64,000 nt of DNA from UBA8389 sp942493385 (GTDB lineage: Bacteria; Bacteroidota; Bacteroidia; Bacteroidales; UBA1402): contig OW818699.1 of assembly GCA_942493385.1 (NCBI GenBank), positions 3,720,001 to 3,784,000 of the forward strand, read 5' to 3'. The notes under the pieces are model-generated. The model saw only the letters and a program-made list of their open reading frames with translations. It ran no database searches and had not been told where the DNA came from. Positions 41,839 through 51,520 of this stretch are shown here, piece after piece. Position 1 is the first letter of the stretch, and every line of letters begins with the position of its first letter. Made by a program: the position numbers and the translations under genes.

Positions 41839-42330
41839 CTAATACCCACCCCACGGATAATTCCTTCTCACCGCACAAAACCGTCCAGCAGTATCCTTCG
41901 CAAGGTCAATTTTGAAAGCAAGTTCCTGCTGCGTCCCTTTCAGCGGTTCAATAAAACGGACAAAATAGGACTTGGCTTCAACACCCTTTACTTGTAGAAT
42001 CAAATCGTACAGGCAATTGCATTTGCAAAGATTGCTCGACTGAAACTCTTGGACCAAAATGGTGTCCTTGATTAGGGAGGCACGGCAATAGAGGCTGTCC
42101 GGGCAGCAATTGAAGGCTGCATGGATGTGGTTTAGAAGCAATTTGCTGGTTGACTTGTCGTACGAGAACTCGATGCAGGAAAGGCTGTCGGCTGTTGAAG
42201 CGGCTCTGAGACTTCCGTTGCAGGAGGAATGGGCAATCAATTCCCCCGATAGCGTTTGCGGCTCGTGGGTTGCGGTTTCACAACTCAGCAGGAATAGGCA
42301 TGCTGCTATGAAATGAATGGGCGGTTTCAT
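41839..42330 (-). CDS. Predicted lipoprotein
   Basis: This 163-residue protein begins MKPPIHFIAACLFLLSCETA, a lipoprotein signal with the lipobox cysteine at residue 17. It has several more cysteines (CNCLYDL and CCPD), which probably form disulfides in the periplasm or outside. I do not recognise the family. Single gene; the previous sequence on the right (42331-42455) is non-coding. Confidence 0.7.
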   Translation of the reverse strand: MKPPIHFIAACLFLLSCETATHEPQTLSGELIAHSSCNGSLRAASTADSLSCIEFSYDKSTSKLLLNHIHAAFNCCPDSLYCRASLIKDTILVQEFQSSNLCKCNCLYDLILQVKGVEAKSYFVRFIEPLKGTQQELAFKIDLAKDTAGRFCAVRRNYPWGGY

Positions 42331-42455
42331 AGTGACAAATATACGGTTGAATCCGAGGAATTAAGTGCGATGCATTACAAAAAAGTAATTACTCAATATC
42401 GTGTAGATACTCTTATGTAAGTGTTCTGAAATATGCTTTAGAGCGTGTAATTCAG

Positions 42456-43961
42456 TTATGGCAAAAAACTAATAGCATCCTTATTATTCCCCAAATTACG
42501 ATAGTTGATTTTTTCGTTTGGGTTGGTGCCGTTTAAGAATTCTTCAACGTTTGTATAGACGTCACCGTCGGTATCAATTGCACCGTCAGTAGCATTCTTG
42601 GGATCAAGATTGTATTTGATTTCCCATTCATCAGACATGCCGTCACCATCCTTATCGACTGCAACCTGAGCAGGATCGTAGGTCAGATTCGGATAGCCGC
42701 CAACTTCTGCTACATCATTGATAATACCTGTTTCAGTCATGGTCTTGCCTGTGCGAACCATATCAGTGACGCGTTTATCGACAGCATCGCGTTTGGGCAA
42801 AGTAGCGCCAGAATTTGCAAGTACCGATTCGAATGCAACAGCTGCCGTTTCGAAGGGAGAAACAGGCCAACCTTCGAAAGGTGTATTGACACGGGCAAGT
42901 TCAGCGTTACCACGCATACCTGCCCAGTTGTTTTGGGTAACCTCAGGACTTCCATCCATGATGTTGCCGGCAACATACCATTTACCAGGACGATTTTGAG
43001 CTTTGGGATACCATCCACCTTCTGCCCATGCGTTACCCGGTGAATACATGCTACGCTCTTCAATTCTGGCAAAGACAAAACGCATGTCTTGGTTGGTTGC
43101 AGGACCTGGCTTGTAATAATTGTTGATGTAGTTTATTAGAGAAGTCTCATCACCACCGTCCATGGTGCGATGACGCCAGTTGAATACGACATTATTGCGG
43201 AAATCGAATGGGCCCGACATACCGATGGATGGATTGCGTGCCGTATTGCAGGCAAAAAGGTTGTGATGAAAGGTGGAAGGATTTCCACCCCAGGTGCCAC
43301 CGAATGCATGGCCACGTGCATTTAACGCTTCGCTGGAAATGGTCCATTGGATGGTAATGTTTTGGGCAGGATCCTTTATTTGGGTGGTTCCATCAAGTGA
43401 TGGTCTCATGTGTCTGTAAAGTGAAATATTTTCATCCATTCCCCAGCTTGTTGAACAATGGTCTATTAGGATGTGATGATCTGGATTTCCACCGATGTTG
43501 TCATCACCTTGTCCACCCATAGGTACACCACGACGCACACGAAGGTGTCTTACAATGACATTGTACGTGTTAATATTTAGAGTTCCGGCAATACAAATAC
43601 CGTCACCTGGTGCAGATTGACCGGCGAAGGTTATATCCGGATCGTTAATGTTCAAATCGTCCTTGATTTTGATAGTACCGGCAACGCGAAATACGACGAT
43701 GCGTGGACCTTTGGCTTCGAGTGCAGAACGCAGGCTTCCTGGACCATTGTCATTCAGATTGGTCACTGCGATCACTTTTCCGCCACGTCCTCCGGTTGTA
43801 AACATACCAGCACCCCAGGCACCTGGAAATGCAGGAATGACACCTTCCGGCAATCTGGGCGGGTGTGGAGGAATTTGACTTTGTGCACCCACGCCTGCAA
43901 TTGCACTCATACAAGCACAAAATAGCAGACTTTTCCGAATCAATTGCATCATTGCTTTCAT
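42456..43961 (-). CDS. Secreted pectate lyase (polysaccharide lyase family 1 type)
   Basis: This 501-residue protein has a signal peptide (about 1-26) followed by a right-handed beta-helix of the pectate lyase family: AFPGAWGAGMFTTGGRGG (about 44-61), VTNLNDNGPGSLRSALEA (about 66-83), FAGQSAPGDGICI (about 112-124), NVIVRHLRVRRG (about 133-144) and DHCSTSWGMDENIS (about 167-180). The tail DKDGDGMSDEWE and DTDGDVYTNVEEFLNG is a calcium-binding thrombospondin type 3-like repeat. The enzyme cleaves polygalacturonate by beta-elimination, so the host can use plant pectin. The nearby esterase (38691) could act on the same material. Confidence 0.93.
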   Translation of the reverse strand: MKAMMQLIRKSLLFCACMSAIAGVGAQSQIPPHPPRLPEGVIPAFPGAWGAGMFTTGGRGGKVIAVTNLNDNGPGSLRSALEAKGPRIVVFRVAGTIKIKDDLNINDPDITFAGQSAPGDGICIAGTLNINTYNVIVRHLRVRRGVPMGGQGDDNIGGNPDHHILIDHCSTSWGMDENISLYRHMRPSLDGTTQIKDPAQNITIQWTISSEALNARGHAFGGTWGGNPSTFHHNLFACNTARNPSIGMSGPFDFRNNVVFNWRHRTMDGGDETSLINYINNYYKPGPATNQDMRFVFARIEERSMYSPGNAWAEGGWYPKAQNRPGKWYVAGNIMDGSPEVTQNNWAGMRGNAELARVNTPFEGWPVSPFETAAVAFESVLANSGATLPKRDAVDKRVTDMVRTGKTMTETGIINDVAEVGGYPNLTYDPAQVAVDKDGDGMSDEWEIKYNLDPKNATDGAIDTDGDVYTNVEEFLNGTNPNEKINYRNLGNNKDAISFLP

Positions 43962-44024
43962 ATCTTATTTCGATTATTAATGAATTTTTACAAATTACAG
44001 CAAAATCGATTATATTCGCAACTA

Positions 44025-44080
44025 ATACCTCATCTCAATCCCACATTCCCTAAAAATGCCTCTTGAAATACCCCTCGGTG
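44025..44080 (-). pseudogene. Decayed 3' end of a gene related to 39622-40395
   Basis: The bases ACCTC.TCTCAATCCC and AAAATGCCTCTTGAAA match the 3' end of the gene at 39622 (protein tail FKRHFKEWGIETR), with small insertions that put the copy out of frame. Only about 55 bases are left. It shows a second, lost copy in this neighbourhood. Confidence 0.6.
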
Positions 44081-44186
44081 GATGATTTGGTATCGTTGAA
44101 TTACCAAAATTGATACTACGAATTTCATTGTTTTGACAAAAAATCCTAACTTTGGAAATCCTTTAATAAAGAGGATTTTGAAAAAC

Positions 44187-44819
44187 ATGCGTAAAATTCA
44201 GGTGATTTTAGTTTTGATATTGTTGACATCAACATTGAGTGCACAACAGGATTCCATTGCTTATTTTCTGAACGATAAGGGATTATCGAGTTTCAAAAAA
44301 GTGGTGAAGACGGATCTGTCGCAGATTTTGAAGGGAAATTTGATGTGCATGGTGGAGAAAGACGTTTCGGGCAACATGCGGATGGAATATGGGGCTGGGT
44401 TGCTCACGTCGGCATTGGTGGAGCCTGTGTTCAGTCGACTGTACAGACAAGGGACGGAATTTTATGATGAGGGTTATACCGCGGTAAAAATGAAGCCAGG
44501 TTTCAGCCTTTATGCCTCACCGCGTTATGTGGACGTCAAGTTTCCTTGGATCTATGCGAGTGGCGCTTTGATGACGAAATACTACATCGGACAATTGTTC
44601 GTAGCTGACTTTTCATTTTCGCTGGGTTACGAATTCAATCTAAGCAAGAAAATGGTACTGGACGTTAGCACTGGGTTTGCTGTGGACTTGCTGATGTCTT
44701 CGGATGGTTATTACTATGTGCACAAGCATCGATTGTTTAATGGAAAACCCGCAACAGTACAAAATACGATTTCCTACTACATTCCATTGAGTATCAAACT
44801 TGGATATCGAATTCCTTAA
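44187..44819 (+). CDS. Secreted protein of unknown function (210 aa)
   Basis: The ATG at 44187 starts a signal peptide (MRKIQVILVLILLTSTLSAQ); an upstream in-frame ATG at 44133 would put 18 hydrophilic residues before it and is less likely. The mature protein is rich in aromatic residues (YFLNDKGLSSFKKVVKTDLSQ, GEFNLSK-type strands) and ends with a beta-rich YYIPLSIKLGYRIP, which looks like an outer-membrane beta-strand. I do not recognise it. A TAACTTTG box at 44147-44154 may be its -7 promoter element. The next secreted-protein gene follows after 11 bases. Confidence 0.65.
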   Translation: MRKIQVILVLILLTSTLSAQQDSIAYFLNDKGLSSFKKVVKTDLSQILKGNLMCMVEKDVSGNMRMEYGAGLLTSALVEPVFSRLYRQGTEFYDEGYTAVKMKPGFSLYASPRYVDVKFPWIYASGALMTKYYIGQLFVADFSFSLGYEFNLSKKMVLDVSTGFAVDLLMSSDGYYYVHKHRLFNGKPATVQNTISYYIPLSIKLGYRIP

Positions 44820-44830
44820 TTAATAAAATC

Positions 44831-46441
44831 ATGCTTAAAAAACACCTTTCTCTATTAGCTGTCCTCCTCTTGACTTGTTCATTCGTGCAGGCGCAAAGTA
44901 CCCAAGCTTTTACCATCGACTGGACGCAGAAGTTGAAGGTACCTACTGCACAAGATCTTGACATTCTGAAGATGGATGCCAATTATTTGTATTTTACTTC
45001 GAACGATGTGATGGATGAACGCCAGTATTCGGGCTACATTATGATGACCAAACCGCATGTTGGCCGTTACGATCGCAAAACGGGATTGAGCATCGATCGG
45101 GAAATCATACTCAAAAATGGAGATACCCGTAGAGCTTTTGAGAAAGTGTTGATGGTTGGAAACACCATTCATGTTATTTCATCTTTCATCAATAAAGATC
45201 AGAAAAAATACTACTTATTTGACGAAACGTTGGGTCAGGACAGTTTGGAACAAAAAAACGATGTCCGGAAAATCGCGGAGTTGGATTATGGTGTCTTGAA
45301 CGGTGGTAGTGCCAATTCCTTGTTTACCTATTACATACGGGTGAGGGATAGGATCCTCATTCAATCGAGGGTCACTACGAAAGAGGGTTATTTTACGACA
45401 AACGACCTCTTTGATGAGTCAATGAACAAGAAAGCTTCGTACAATTACCAGTCCATTGGGAAAGAATTTGTAGCCCTCGATTGTACCATCGATCGCAATG
45501 ACAACTTGTATGTGTTGAATTCGTTCGTCAATGATAAAAAAGAAGCCTGTTACGATTTGTATTATTACTCCAAAGACACGACGGAAGTCAAGAAGCAATC
45601 CATCACTGGTTTGCAGATGGTGGGCAACATCCGTATGGCTGTGAACCAGAAAAACGAACTGATTGTGGCTGGATTGTTTTCCAATGCCAATCGTGTAAGC
45701 GCCATTGGAACCTTTTCAATCGTTTTCCCGGCTGAACTGTCCAATTCTGGCAAGTTGAATTCAACCAACTTTACGGATGCTTTTCTCACCAGCGGTTACG
45801 ATAAAAAGTCTGCCGCCGATATATTGAAGGACATCAAGAAAAACAAAGAATTCAACGATGGTTTCGAATACTTCATCGACACCATCCACATCAATGAGAA
45901 TGGTGACTTTTCGTTCCTTACCGAAAAGAGAAAGATCGTCGTGAAAACGACTTCAGGTGGTTCCACCTACAATGGAGCAACAGGTGGATTTACTTCGACA
46001 GGGAGTTCCAGGACCACCTACATCTATACGTTTGGTGACATTTATGTCTGTTCGTACAAGGCAGACGGGAGTTTGAAATGGTGTCAAAATGTGGCAAAGA
46101 CCGTGGAATTAGCCGATTTCGACCAAGTCAATGGTCGGTACGTTCCCAATTTTGGAACTGACGGCAGCATCAACTTTATCGTTACGATGTACAAGGAAAA
46201 CAAATCGATATTAATGAAATTGTTTGGAATGACAGGAATGAAAGTTGATAAAACGTACATCACTTCATTTGATACCAACGGCAAACGGCAAGACAAAATA
46301 CTGTTTACCGATACCAAGCTTTCGAAAAACCTCATTCCCATGTATTCCAGAAGTGTTGGTGATGGTTCGTACATCTTAGTACGCATGCAGCAGGCATTGA
46401 TAAAAGTTAATTTTACGGTTGCGGAATTGATGTTGAAATAA
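44831..46441 (+). CDS. Large secreted protein of unknown function
   Basis: This 536-residue protein has a signal peptide (MLKKHLSLLAVLLLTCSFVQ). The rest looks like repeated beta-strand blades (for example DYGVLNGGSANSLFTYYIRV, NRNDNLYVLNSF, TDGSINFIVTMYKEN), suggesting a beta-propeller. No catalytic motif is seen. It follows the previous gene by 11 bases, so the two form an operon. Function unknown. Confidence 0.7.
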   Translation: MLKKHLSLLAVLLLTCSFVQAQSTQAFTIDWTQKLKVPTAQDLDILKMDANYLYFTSNDVMDERQYSGYIMMTKPHVGRYDRKTGLSIDREIILKNGDTRRAFEKVLMVGNTIHVISSFINKDQKKYYLFDETLGQDSLEQKNDVRKIAELDYGVLNGGSANSLFTYYIRVRDRILIQSRVTTKEGYFTTNDLFDESMNKKASYNYQSIGKEFVALDCTIDRNDNLYVLNSFVNDKKEACYDLYYYSKDTTEVKKQSITGLQMVGNIRMAVNQKNELIVAGLFSNANRVSAIGTFSIVFPAELSNSGKLNSTNFTDAFLTSGYDKKSAADILKDIKKNKEFNDGFEYFIDTIHINENGDFSFLTEKRKIVVKTTSGGSTYNGATGGFTSTGSSRTTYIYTFGDIYVCSYKADGSLKWCQNVAKTVELADFDQVNGRYVPNFGTDGSINFIVTMYKENKSILMKLFGMTGMKVDKTYITSFDTNGKRQDKILFTDTKLSKNLIPMYSRSVGDGSYILVRMQQALIKVNFTVAELMLK

Positions 46442-46599
46442 ACGCTTTTACAGCAGAAACAAAACTTTTAAGCAAATTTTGTCAGATAGAACCTGGATGG
46501 AATTGAAGAATTACTTACAATAATGGAGTTTTGTACGTAATTCTGTTACAATTTTGTATCTTCACGTGCAAATTTGTAACACCTTTAATCTTAACGTAC

Positions 46600-47802
46600 A
46601 TGAACACACAGCGAAACAATGCAGGTTGGATAGTCACTTTTGCGGCATTGGGTATTAATTTGATTCTCGGCATTCTTTATTCTTGGAGCATTCTTAAAAA
46701 AGCGATGGTTGCCGACTGGGATTGGACCAATACGGAAGCTTCGTTGCCTTATACGGTGTGCATTGCGGTTTTGGCTTTTGTGACCATTTTTGGAGGCAGA
46801 TTACAGGATAAATATGGTCCGCGCATCATTGCTTTGATTGGAGGGCTGTTGTTTGGTGCTGGGTTGATTGGGTCGGCTTTTGCCACGAGCCCAACAATGA
46901 TGGTGTTTACCTTTGGAGTCATCAGTGGTTTGGGTATGGGTTTCGGTTATGCCGCCGCAACTCCATGCGCCATCAAATGGTTTGATCCACGCAAAAAAGG
47001 TTTGATTACTGGGATTGTCGTTTCTGGCATCGGCTTGTCGGCAGTTTACATTGCTCCATTAACAAATTACCTGTTGAAGTCTTCGAACATACAGCAAACG
47101 TTTTTATTCTTAGGCATTTTGTCGATCGTAGCGATGACAGTTTTCTCCTTGATTTTGAGAAATCCGCCGGTAGGTTATGTACCTGCAGTTAATGCTAAGA
47201 AACCTGCGACAAAGCATTCAGCCGATTTCAGATGGCAGGATATGCTGAAAACACGTCCGTTCATCCTACTTTGGTTGACGTACTTGATGAGTGCTACGGC
47301 GGGGCTGATGCTCATTGGACACATTGCCAGCATCGCTTTTGTTCAGGCAAATTGGAAGGCAGGTTTTATCTTGGTGGTGGTTTTGGCGGTATTCAACGCG
47401 ACCGGTCGCATCACAGGCGGTTTCCTTTCGGATAAAGTGGGTCGGACCAATGCGATGTATCTTGCTTTTGGCCTGCAAGCGGTCAATATGTTTTTGTTTG
47501 CATTCTACAACAGCATTCCATTGTTGATCGTAGGTACCGCTGTAGCCGGTTTGTCATACGGTGCTATTTTCTCCTTGTTTCCAGCCATTACAGCCGATTT
47601 CTTTGGCATAAAGAACCTGGGCGTCAATTACGGGATTATTTTTACCGGTTGGGGTGTTGCTGGCGTTATCGGCCCGATTATCGGTGGCCGAGTTGCTGAC
47701 TTAACGGGCACCTACAATGTTTCGTACATTGTTGCTGGGGTGATGCTGGTGATTGGAGTGATCTTGGTAAAACTGATAAAAGCGCCGGTGCAAAAAGCAT
47801 AG
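46600..47802 (+). CDS. MFS transporter, oxalate/formate-antiporter (OFA) type
   Basis: From the ATG at 46600 this is a 400-residue membrane protein with 12 predicted helices. The first helix GWIVTFAALGINLILGILYSW (about 8-28) with YSWS is typical of the OFA branch of the major facilitator superfamily. The signature GGRLQDKYGPR (about 66-76) and the second-half GGFLSDKVGRTNAMY (about 271-285) match the two MFS motif A copies. The substrate is not deducible; OFA members move oxalate, lactate or related acids. An earlier in-frame ATG at 46531 adds 23 hydrophobic residues and is less likely. A strong terminator follows. Confidence 0.92.
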   Translation: MNTQRNNAGWIVTFAALGINLILGILYSWSILKKAMVADWDWTNTEASLPYTVCIAVLAFVTIFGGRLQDKYGPRIIALIGGLLFGAGLIGSAFATSPTMMVFTFGVISGLGMGFGYAAATPCAIKWFDPRKKGLITGIVVSGIGLSAVYIAPLTNYLLKSSNIQQTFLFLGILSIVAMTVFSLILRNPPVGYVPAVNAKKPATKHSADFRWQDMLKTRPFILLWLTYLMSATAGLMLIGHIASIAFVQANWKAGFILVVVLAVFNATGRITGGFLSDKVGRTNAMYLAFGLQAVNMFLFAFYNSIPLLIVGTAVAGLSYGAIFSLFPAITADFFGIKNLGVNYGIIFTGWGVAGVIGPIIGGRVADLTGTYNVSYIVAGVMLVIGVILVKLIKAPVQKA

Positions 47803-47823
47803 ACAGGTCTTTCCACTATAAAT

Positions 47824-47863
47824 AACCGAGCCACCCGTATAAATGCAGGTGGCTCGGTTTTTT
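47824..47863 (+). terminator. Intrinsic terminator of the MFS gene
   Basis: AACCGAGCCACC pairs with GGTGGCTCGGTT over a 12-base loop, followed by TTTTTT on the plus strand. It lies between two convergent genes and may work weakly in the other direction as well. Confidence 0.93.
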
Positions 47864-47873
47864 ATAGAACCTT

Positions 47874-48299
47874 TTACGAATCGTATCGATCCCGATTCCT
47901 TTCACGCAAGAAACGAATCGAATGATTCTGTTCCCTTTTCAATTCAGGCAGCATTTCAGTATAAGCTACCAATTGCTCATTTTTCAATACCGCTTTGATT
48001 GCAAGGGCTCTGGCATCAAATCGATTGGAGAATGCTTGAACAAAGGTCTGATCAACTGTAGCATCGTAGTAGCCCAAAGATTGCAATACTTTCCGTTGTC
48101 CCAATAGCAGAAGGTTTCGATGAGCATAATTCTGGTTGATGGCGAGAATCTTCTTTGTTTGCTTCTTGCTCAAATTCAAAGGTTTGACCAATTGTTCGGT
48201 CTGGCGCAATGCGATTGATTCTTCTATAGAAGTAGTGGCCATCAAGGAAGTGCTAACTGTCAGAAAAACAGCGACTAAAAGGAATTGAATTGTTTTCAT
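47874..48299 (-). CDS. Small secreted/periplasmic protein of unknown function
   Basis: This 141-residue protein has a signal peptide (MKTIQFLLVAVFLTVSTSLM). The mature part is helical and charged (LNLSKKQTKKILAINQNY, LKREQNHSIRFLRERNRDRY), resembling small periplasmic helical proteins of the Spy/DUF4890 kind. The match is weak. Single gene, convergent with the MFS gene. Confidence 0.65.
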   Translation of the reverse strand: MKTIQFLLVAVFLTVSTSLMATTSIEESIALRQTEQLVKPLNLSKKQTKKILAINQNYAHRNLLLLGQRKVLQSLGYYDATVDQTFVQAFSNRFDARALAIKAVLKNEQLVAYTEMLPELKREQNHSIRFLRERNRDRYDS

Positions 48300-48682
48300 T
48301 GTTTTGAATATTAAAGATGAATGATTTTAAACGTATTTACTGTTTAGAATGCAAACGAGCAGGTACGTTTAAGGTTCATCGGTAATAAGCAGGATTTTCA
48401 AGCTTAACAACCTATTATGAATCAGTATTTTACATTCACCGATAAATTTTGGGTGGTAGTCGACAGGTAAAAAAATCTAAAAAAGCTGGTTCAAAATTCA
48501 CTTAACCGAAAATCGCATTCTGAATTAATTATTTGTATCTTTGTTTACGAAGGCAATCAAACAACCTAGTTTTATTGTTGGTTATTAGCACTTTAAAGTT
48601 TTTTAGATTCGAGAATGATCTTTTATTTTATAACTTTTAATTTATCTTATAAACATATTTACTTTTTATTACTAGTCTGTCT
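48300..48682. other. Non-coding stretch upstream of RhuM gene
   Basis: About 380 bases without a gene. A TATCTTTG box at 48536-48543 fits the -7 element of Bacteroidota promoters, but no TTG is placed 19 bases before it. It could serve the RhuM gene with a leader of about 140 bases. Confidence 0.4.
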
Positions 48683-49678
48683 ATGGAGAATCAGATTATT
48701 CTTTACAACAACAAAGAGGGTAAAGTAACTATTAAAGTTACTTATTTGAACGATACATTCTGGTTGCCACAAAAAGCAATAGCCCATCTGTTTGGTGTTG
48801 AAACACCTGCCATAAGCAAACATTTGGCAAATATTTTCGATACGGGTGAACTTACAAAAGAATCAACTATTTCCATTTTGGAAACAGTTCAATTTGAAGG
48901 TAGCAGAGAGGTTAAACGTTTGGTAGAATTTTACAATCTCGATGCAATAATTGCAGTTGGTTATCGAGTTAATTCCAAGCAAGCTACACAATTCCGTATT
49001 TGGGCTACCCAAACCTTAAAGGAGTACATTATCAAAGGTTTTGTATTGAACGATGACTTACTGAAAAATGGCAAGCCGTTTGGCAAAGACTATTTCGATG
49101 AATTATTAGAGCGGATTAGAGAAATTCGAGCAAGTGAGCGTCGTTTGTACCAAAAGTTGGGAGATATTTTCGAGCAATGTAGTGCTGATTACAATGCCAA
49201 AGCCGAAGAATGCCAGTTATTTTACAAAATGGTTCAAAATAAATTTCACTTTGCAGTAACAGGGCAAACGGCAGCTGAAATTATCGCCAACAGAGCCGAT
49301 CGGAACAAAGATTTTATGGGACTAACATCTTGGAGGAACTCTCCAACCGGAAAGATTCTGAAAAGCGATACAAAAATTGCAAAAAACTACCTTTCTGAAC
49401 AAGAAGTAGGTGATTTGAACCTTTTAGTAAGTGCTTACCTCGATTTGGCAGAGTTTCAAGCTAGAAGAAAACAATTGATGACGATGAATGATTGGCTCGA
49501 AAGAACAAATAAATTTTTGGAAAGCAATAGTTTGGAATTACTTTCAAATGCAGGGAAAATATCGCACGAAAAAGCTATTGAAAAGGCTGCAGAAGAGTAT
49601 GAAATTTTTCGAATTCAACAAGATAAAAAATACCTGTCGGATTTAGACAAGGCTATGAAGAAACTAAAAAAAACGTAG
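48683..49678 (+). CDS. rhuM: Virulence RhuM-family protein
   Basis: This 331-residue protein matches the RhuM family: IILYNNKEGKVTIKVTYLND at the N-terminus, FWLPQKAIAHLFGVETPAISKH (about 26-47, helix-turn-helix-like), REVKRLVEFYNLDAIIAVGY (about 75-94) and FRIWATQTLKEYIIKGFVLN (about 103-122). A coiled-coil-like C-terminal part follows. RhuM proteins are widespread, often on mobile elements, and their biochemical role is not settled; DNA binding is likely from the helix-turn-helix part. Full length. A metallophosphoesterase gene follows by 25 bases. Confidence 0.92.
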   Translation: MENQIILYNNKEGKVTIKVTYLNDTFWLPQKAIAHLFGVETPAISKHLANIFDTGELTKESTISILETVQFEGSREVKRLVEFYNLDAIIAVGYRVNSKQATQFRIWATQTLKEYIIKGFVLNDDLLKNGKPFGKDYFDELLERIREIRASERRLYQKLGDIFEQCSADYNAKAEECQLFYKMVQNKFHFAVTGQTAAEIIANRADRNKDFMGLTSWRNSPTGKILKSDTKIAKNYLSEQEVGDLNLLVSAYLDLAEFQARRKQLMTMNDWLERTNKFLESNSLELLSNAGKISHEKAIEKAAEEYEIFRIQQDKKYLSDLDKAMKKLKKT

Positions 49679-49703
49679 GGTAAAAGTAGTTAAGGCTATA
49701 ACG

Positions 49704-50492
49704 ATGTATCTATACGACCTACCAACAACATATACATCACTCTGCGTATGTGGTGACATACATGGCGAGTTCAGACAACTTGTTTACAACATCAAACGGT
49801 TGTCCATTAAGGATGCTGTTGTTGTCGTTGCAGGAGACTGCGGGATTGGATTTGAGAAACCGGAATATTACAATCAACTCTACAACAGGATATCTGCATC
49901 TCTCGAAAAGCAAAATGTTAAACTTTTACTGATAAGAGGCAACCACGATGACCCAGCCTTTTATGATGGAAATAGAATTAACTTTCCGTTCATGACAGCC
50001 TTGCCTGACTATTCGGTGTTACAATTCAACGGAAAAAATGCATTGTGCGTTGGTGGTGGCATTTCTGTTGACAGAGCCCCAAGAATAAGGAATATGTGGT
50101 TGAGCAATGCCAAGGGTGAAAAACACAGTCCAATTTACTGGAAGGATGAACAGGTCGTCTTTGATGAACTGAAACTAGATGAGCTGAGATTTGAGGGAAT
50201 CTTGATTCATGCAGTTATCGCTCACACAGCACCATCGTTCTGTTTCCCAACGACAAAGGCTGGAGTTGCCGGCTGGCTTATGAATGATACAACCTTGGAA
50301 CGTGATTTGGATATTGAGCGTGGAACGATGGATAAATTATTTGCGTATTTGATAGAAAATAAGCAACCTATAGGGGATTGGTTTTATGGACACTTCCATG
50401 CTTCCGTCAAAGAATTCATTCGTGATGTACGTTTTTGTTTGCTTGATATTCAGGAAATAAAGGAAATGTGGAGTGTTAGCCTCCTTGGTTGA
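49704..50492 (+). CDS. Metallophosphoesterase
   Basis: This 262-residue protein has the calcineurin-like metal site: GDIHGEF (18-24), VAGDCGIGF (about 43-51), IRGNHDDPAF (about 76-85), then HAVIAHTAPSF (about 171-181) and FYGHFHAS (about 228-235). Substrate unknown. It is co-directional with RhuM, 25 bases apart, so the pair may be one transcript. It is not a close relative of the metallophosphoesterase at 6410-7570, since order and spacing of motifs differ. A 10-bp hairpin covers its stop codon (50479-50505). Confidence 0.9.
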   Translation: MYLYDLPTTYTSLCVCGDIHGEFRQLVYNIKRLSIKDAVVVVAGDCGIGFEKPEYYNQLYNRISASLEKQNVKLLLIRGNHDDPAFYDGNRINFPFMTALPDYSVLQFNGKNALCVGGGISVDRAPRIRNMWLSNAKGEKHSPIYWKDEQVVFDELKLDELRFEGILIHAVIAHTAPSFCFPTTKAGVAGWLMNDTTLERDLDIERGTMDKLFAYLIENKQPIGDWFYGHFHASVKEFIRDVRFCLLDIQEIKEMWSVSLLG

Positions 50493-50505
50493 AAGCCAAG
50501 GAGGC
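50479..50505. terminator. 10-bp hairpin at end of metallophosphoesterase gene
   Basis: GCCTCCTTGG pairs perfectly with CCAAGGAGGC over a 7-base loop. There is no T-run, so it may stop transcription poorly, or protect the 3' end; the convergent methyltransferase gene ends 15 bases further on. Confidence 0.6.
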
Positions 50506-50519
50506 ATGGATGAAATGGA

Positions 50520-51293
50520 TTAGATCTTCTTCCCAATGTAGAAAACATAGCCGTAATACGACTTGTACTTATCGTACATTTCTACTTCGAGCCGCATGGT
50601 AGCCACGAGTTCCTCAGCGGTAGCATTCCCTGGGTGTTTCTTCAGGAAATCCTCTTGCAAAGCAGCTTGTGGAACATAATAGTTTTCTGTCCAGCATTCC
50701 GTAGGCAGCACAAATGTCGCAACAGGAATATATCCAGCCGCTTGAAGTTGAGCCACTTTGTTGGGAATGGTGTCGATTTCGGCATAGGCTTCTTGCCAAT
50801 ATGCATCGATTTCAGCTGGGCGTTCGTCGGTAAACCAGGAGGCTTCTGAAACGGCGATGTAGCCGCCGGCTTTCAGGTAGTTGCGCCACTCAGTCAGGCC
50901 TCGTATGAAACCGACGTTGTAGATGGCGCCTTCGCTCCAAATCAAGTCGAGTGATTCGTGCTCGAAGGGCAACTCGGCCATCGAACCAACCATGCCATGG
51001 ACACGTTCTTGAAGGCCAAGCTTCTCCACTTGAAGTTGGAACAAGTTGATAAAATCAGGAAAGAGGTCCAAACCAGAAATATGGCCTGGGGCATGTTGGG
51101 CCAGCACCATGGTTTGGCCACCGGTTCCGCAGCCGAGATCGGCAATGCGAGAGGTTTCGGTGAGGTTGTCAATAAAACTTAATGCCTGAATGGTAACTTC
51201 GGGACTACCTGGTCCTTGACGTTCGAGGCCAGAAAAATAGTCACAGATGATTGAAAAGTCGAATTCGTGAATGGATGGATGTTCGTTTTCCAT
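50520..51293 (-). CDS. SAM-dependent methyltransferase (class I)
   Basis: This 257-residue protein has the Rossmann-type SAM site IADLGCGTGGQTMVLA (about 56-71), the acidic loop ISGLDLFPDF (about 78-87) and a motif IV-like LDLIWSEGAIYNVGF (about 119-133). The layout is that of small-molecule or cofactor methyltransferases (UbiE-like). The acceptor is unknown. It is a single gene; the 227 bases before it (51294-51520) contain several short inverted repeats. Confidence 0.88.
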   Translation of the reverse strand: MENEHPSIHEFDFSIICDYFSGLERQGPGSPEVTIQALSFIDNLTETSRIADLGCGTGGQTMVLAQHAPGHISGLDLFPDFINLFQLQVEKLGLQERVHGMVGSMAELPFEHESLDLIWSEGAIYNVGFIRGLTEWRNYLKAGGYIAVSEASWFTDERPAEIDAYWQEAYAEIDTIPNKVAQLQAAGYIPVATFVLPTECWTENYYVPQAALQEDFLKKHPGNATAEELVATMRLEVEMYDKYKSYYGYVFYIGKKI

Positions 51294-51309
51294 GATTTTT
51301 GTAGTATTA

Positions 51310-51390
51310 ATAGTGTACAGAAACCCTCCTCAAAAGTTTTCTGAGGAGAAACGGAGGGACAACCTGTAAGAAGAGCTACAGATTGTTTAC
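51310..51390. other. Structured region in divergent leader
   Basis: Nested inverted repeats are visible: CCCTCC with GGAGGG enclosing CTCCTCA with TGAGGAG, then CTGTA with TACAG. They could form an RNA structure in the leader of the methyltransferase gene (minus strand) or an operator. I do not recognise a known riboswitch class. Confidence 0.35.
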
Positions 51391-51520
51391 GATACCAAAT
51401 CCAAACGTAATGACATCCAATGATTTTAGAGGAGCAAATATATAAAAAAATGGATTACCACAACTTAAATTTTATACGTACTTTAGCACTGAAATTTGTT
51501 TGACTTAAAAAGAAACGGCC

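Noticed and set aside
51310..51390. Possible SAM riboswitch ahead of the methyltransferase gene
   Set aside because: Inverted repeats are present, but I could not match the conserved core of any SAM riboswitch class.
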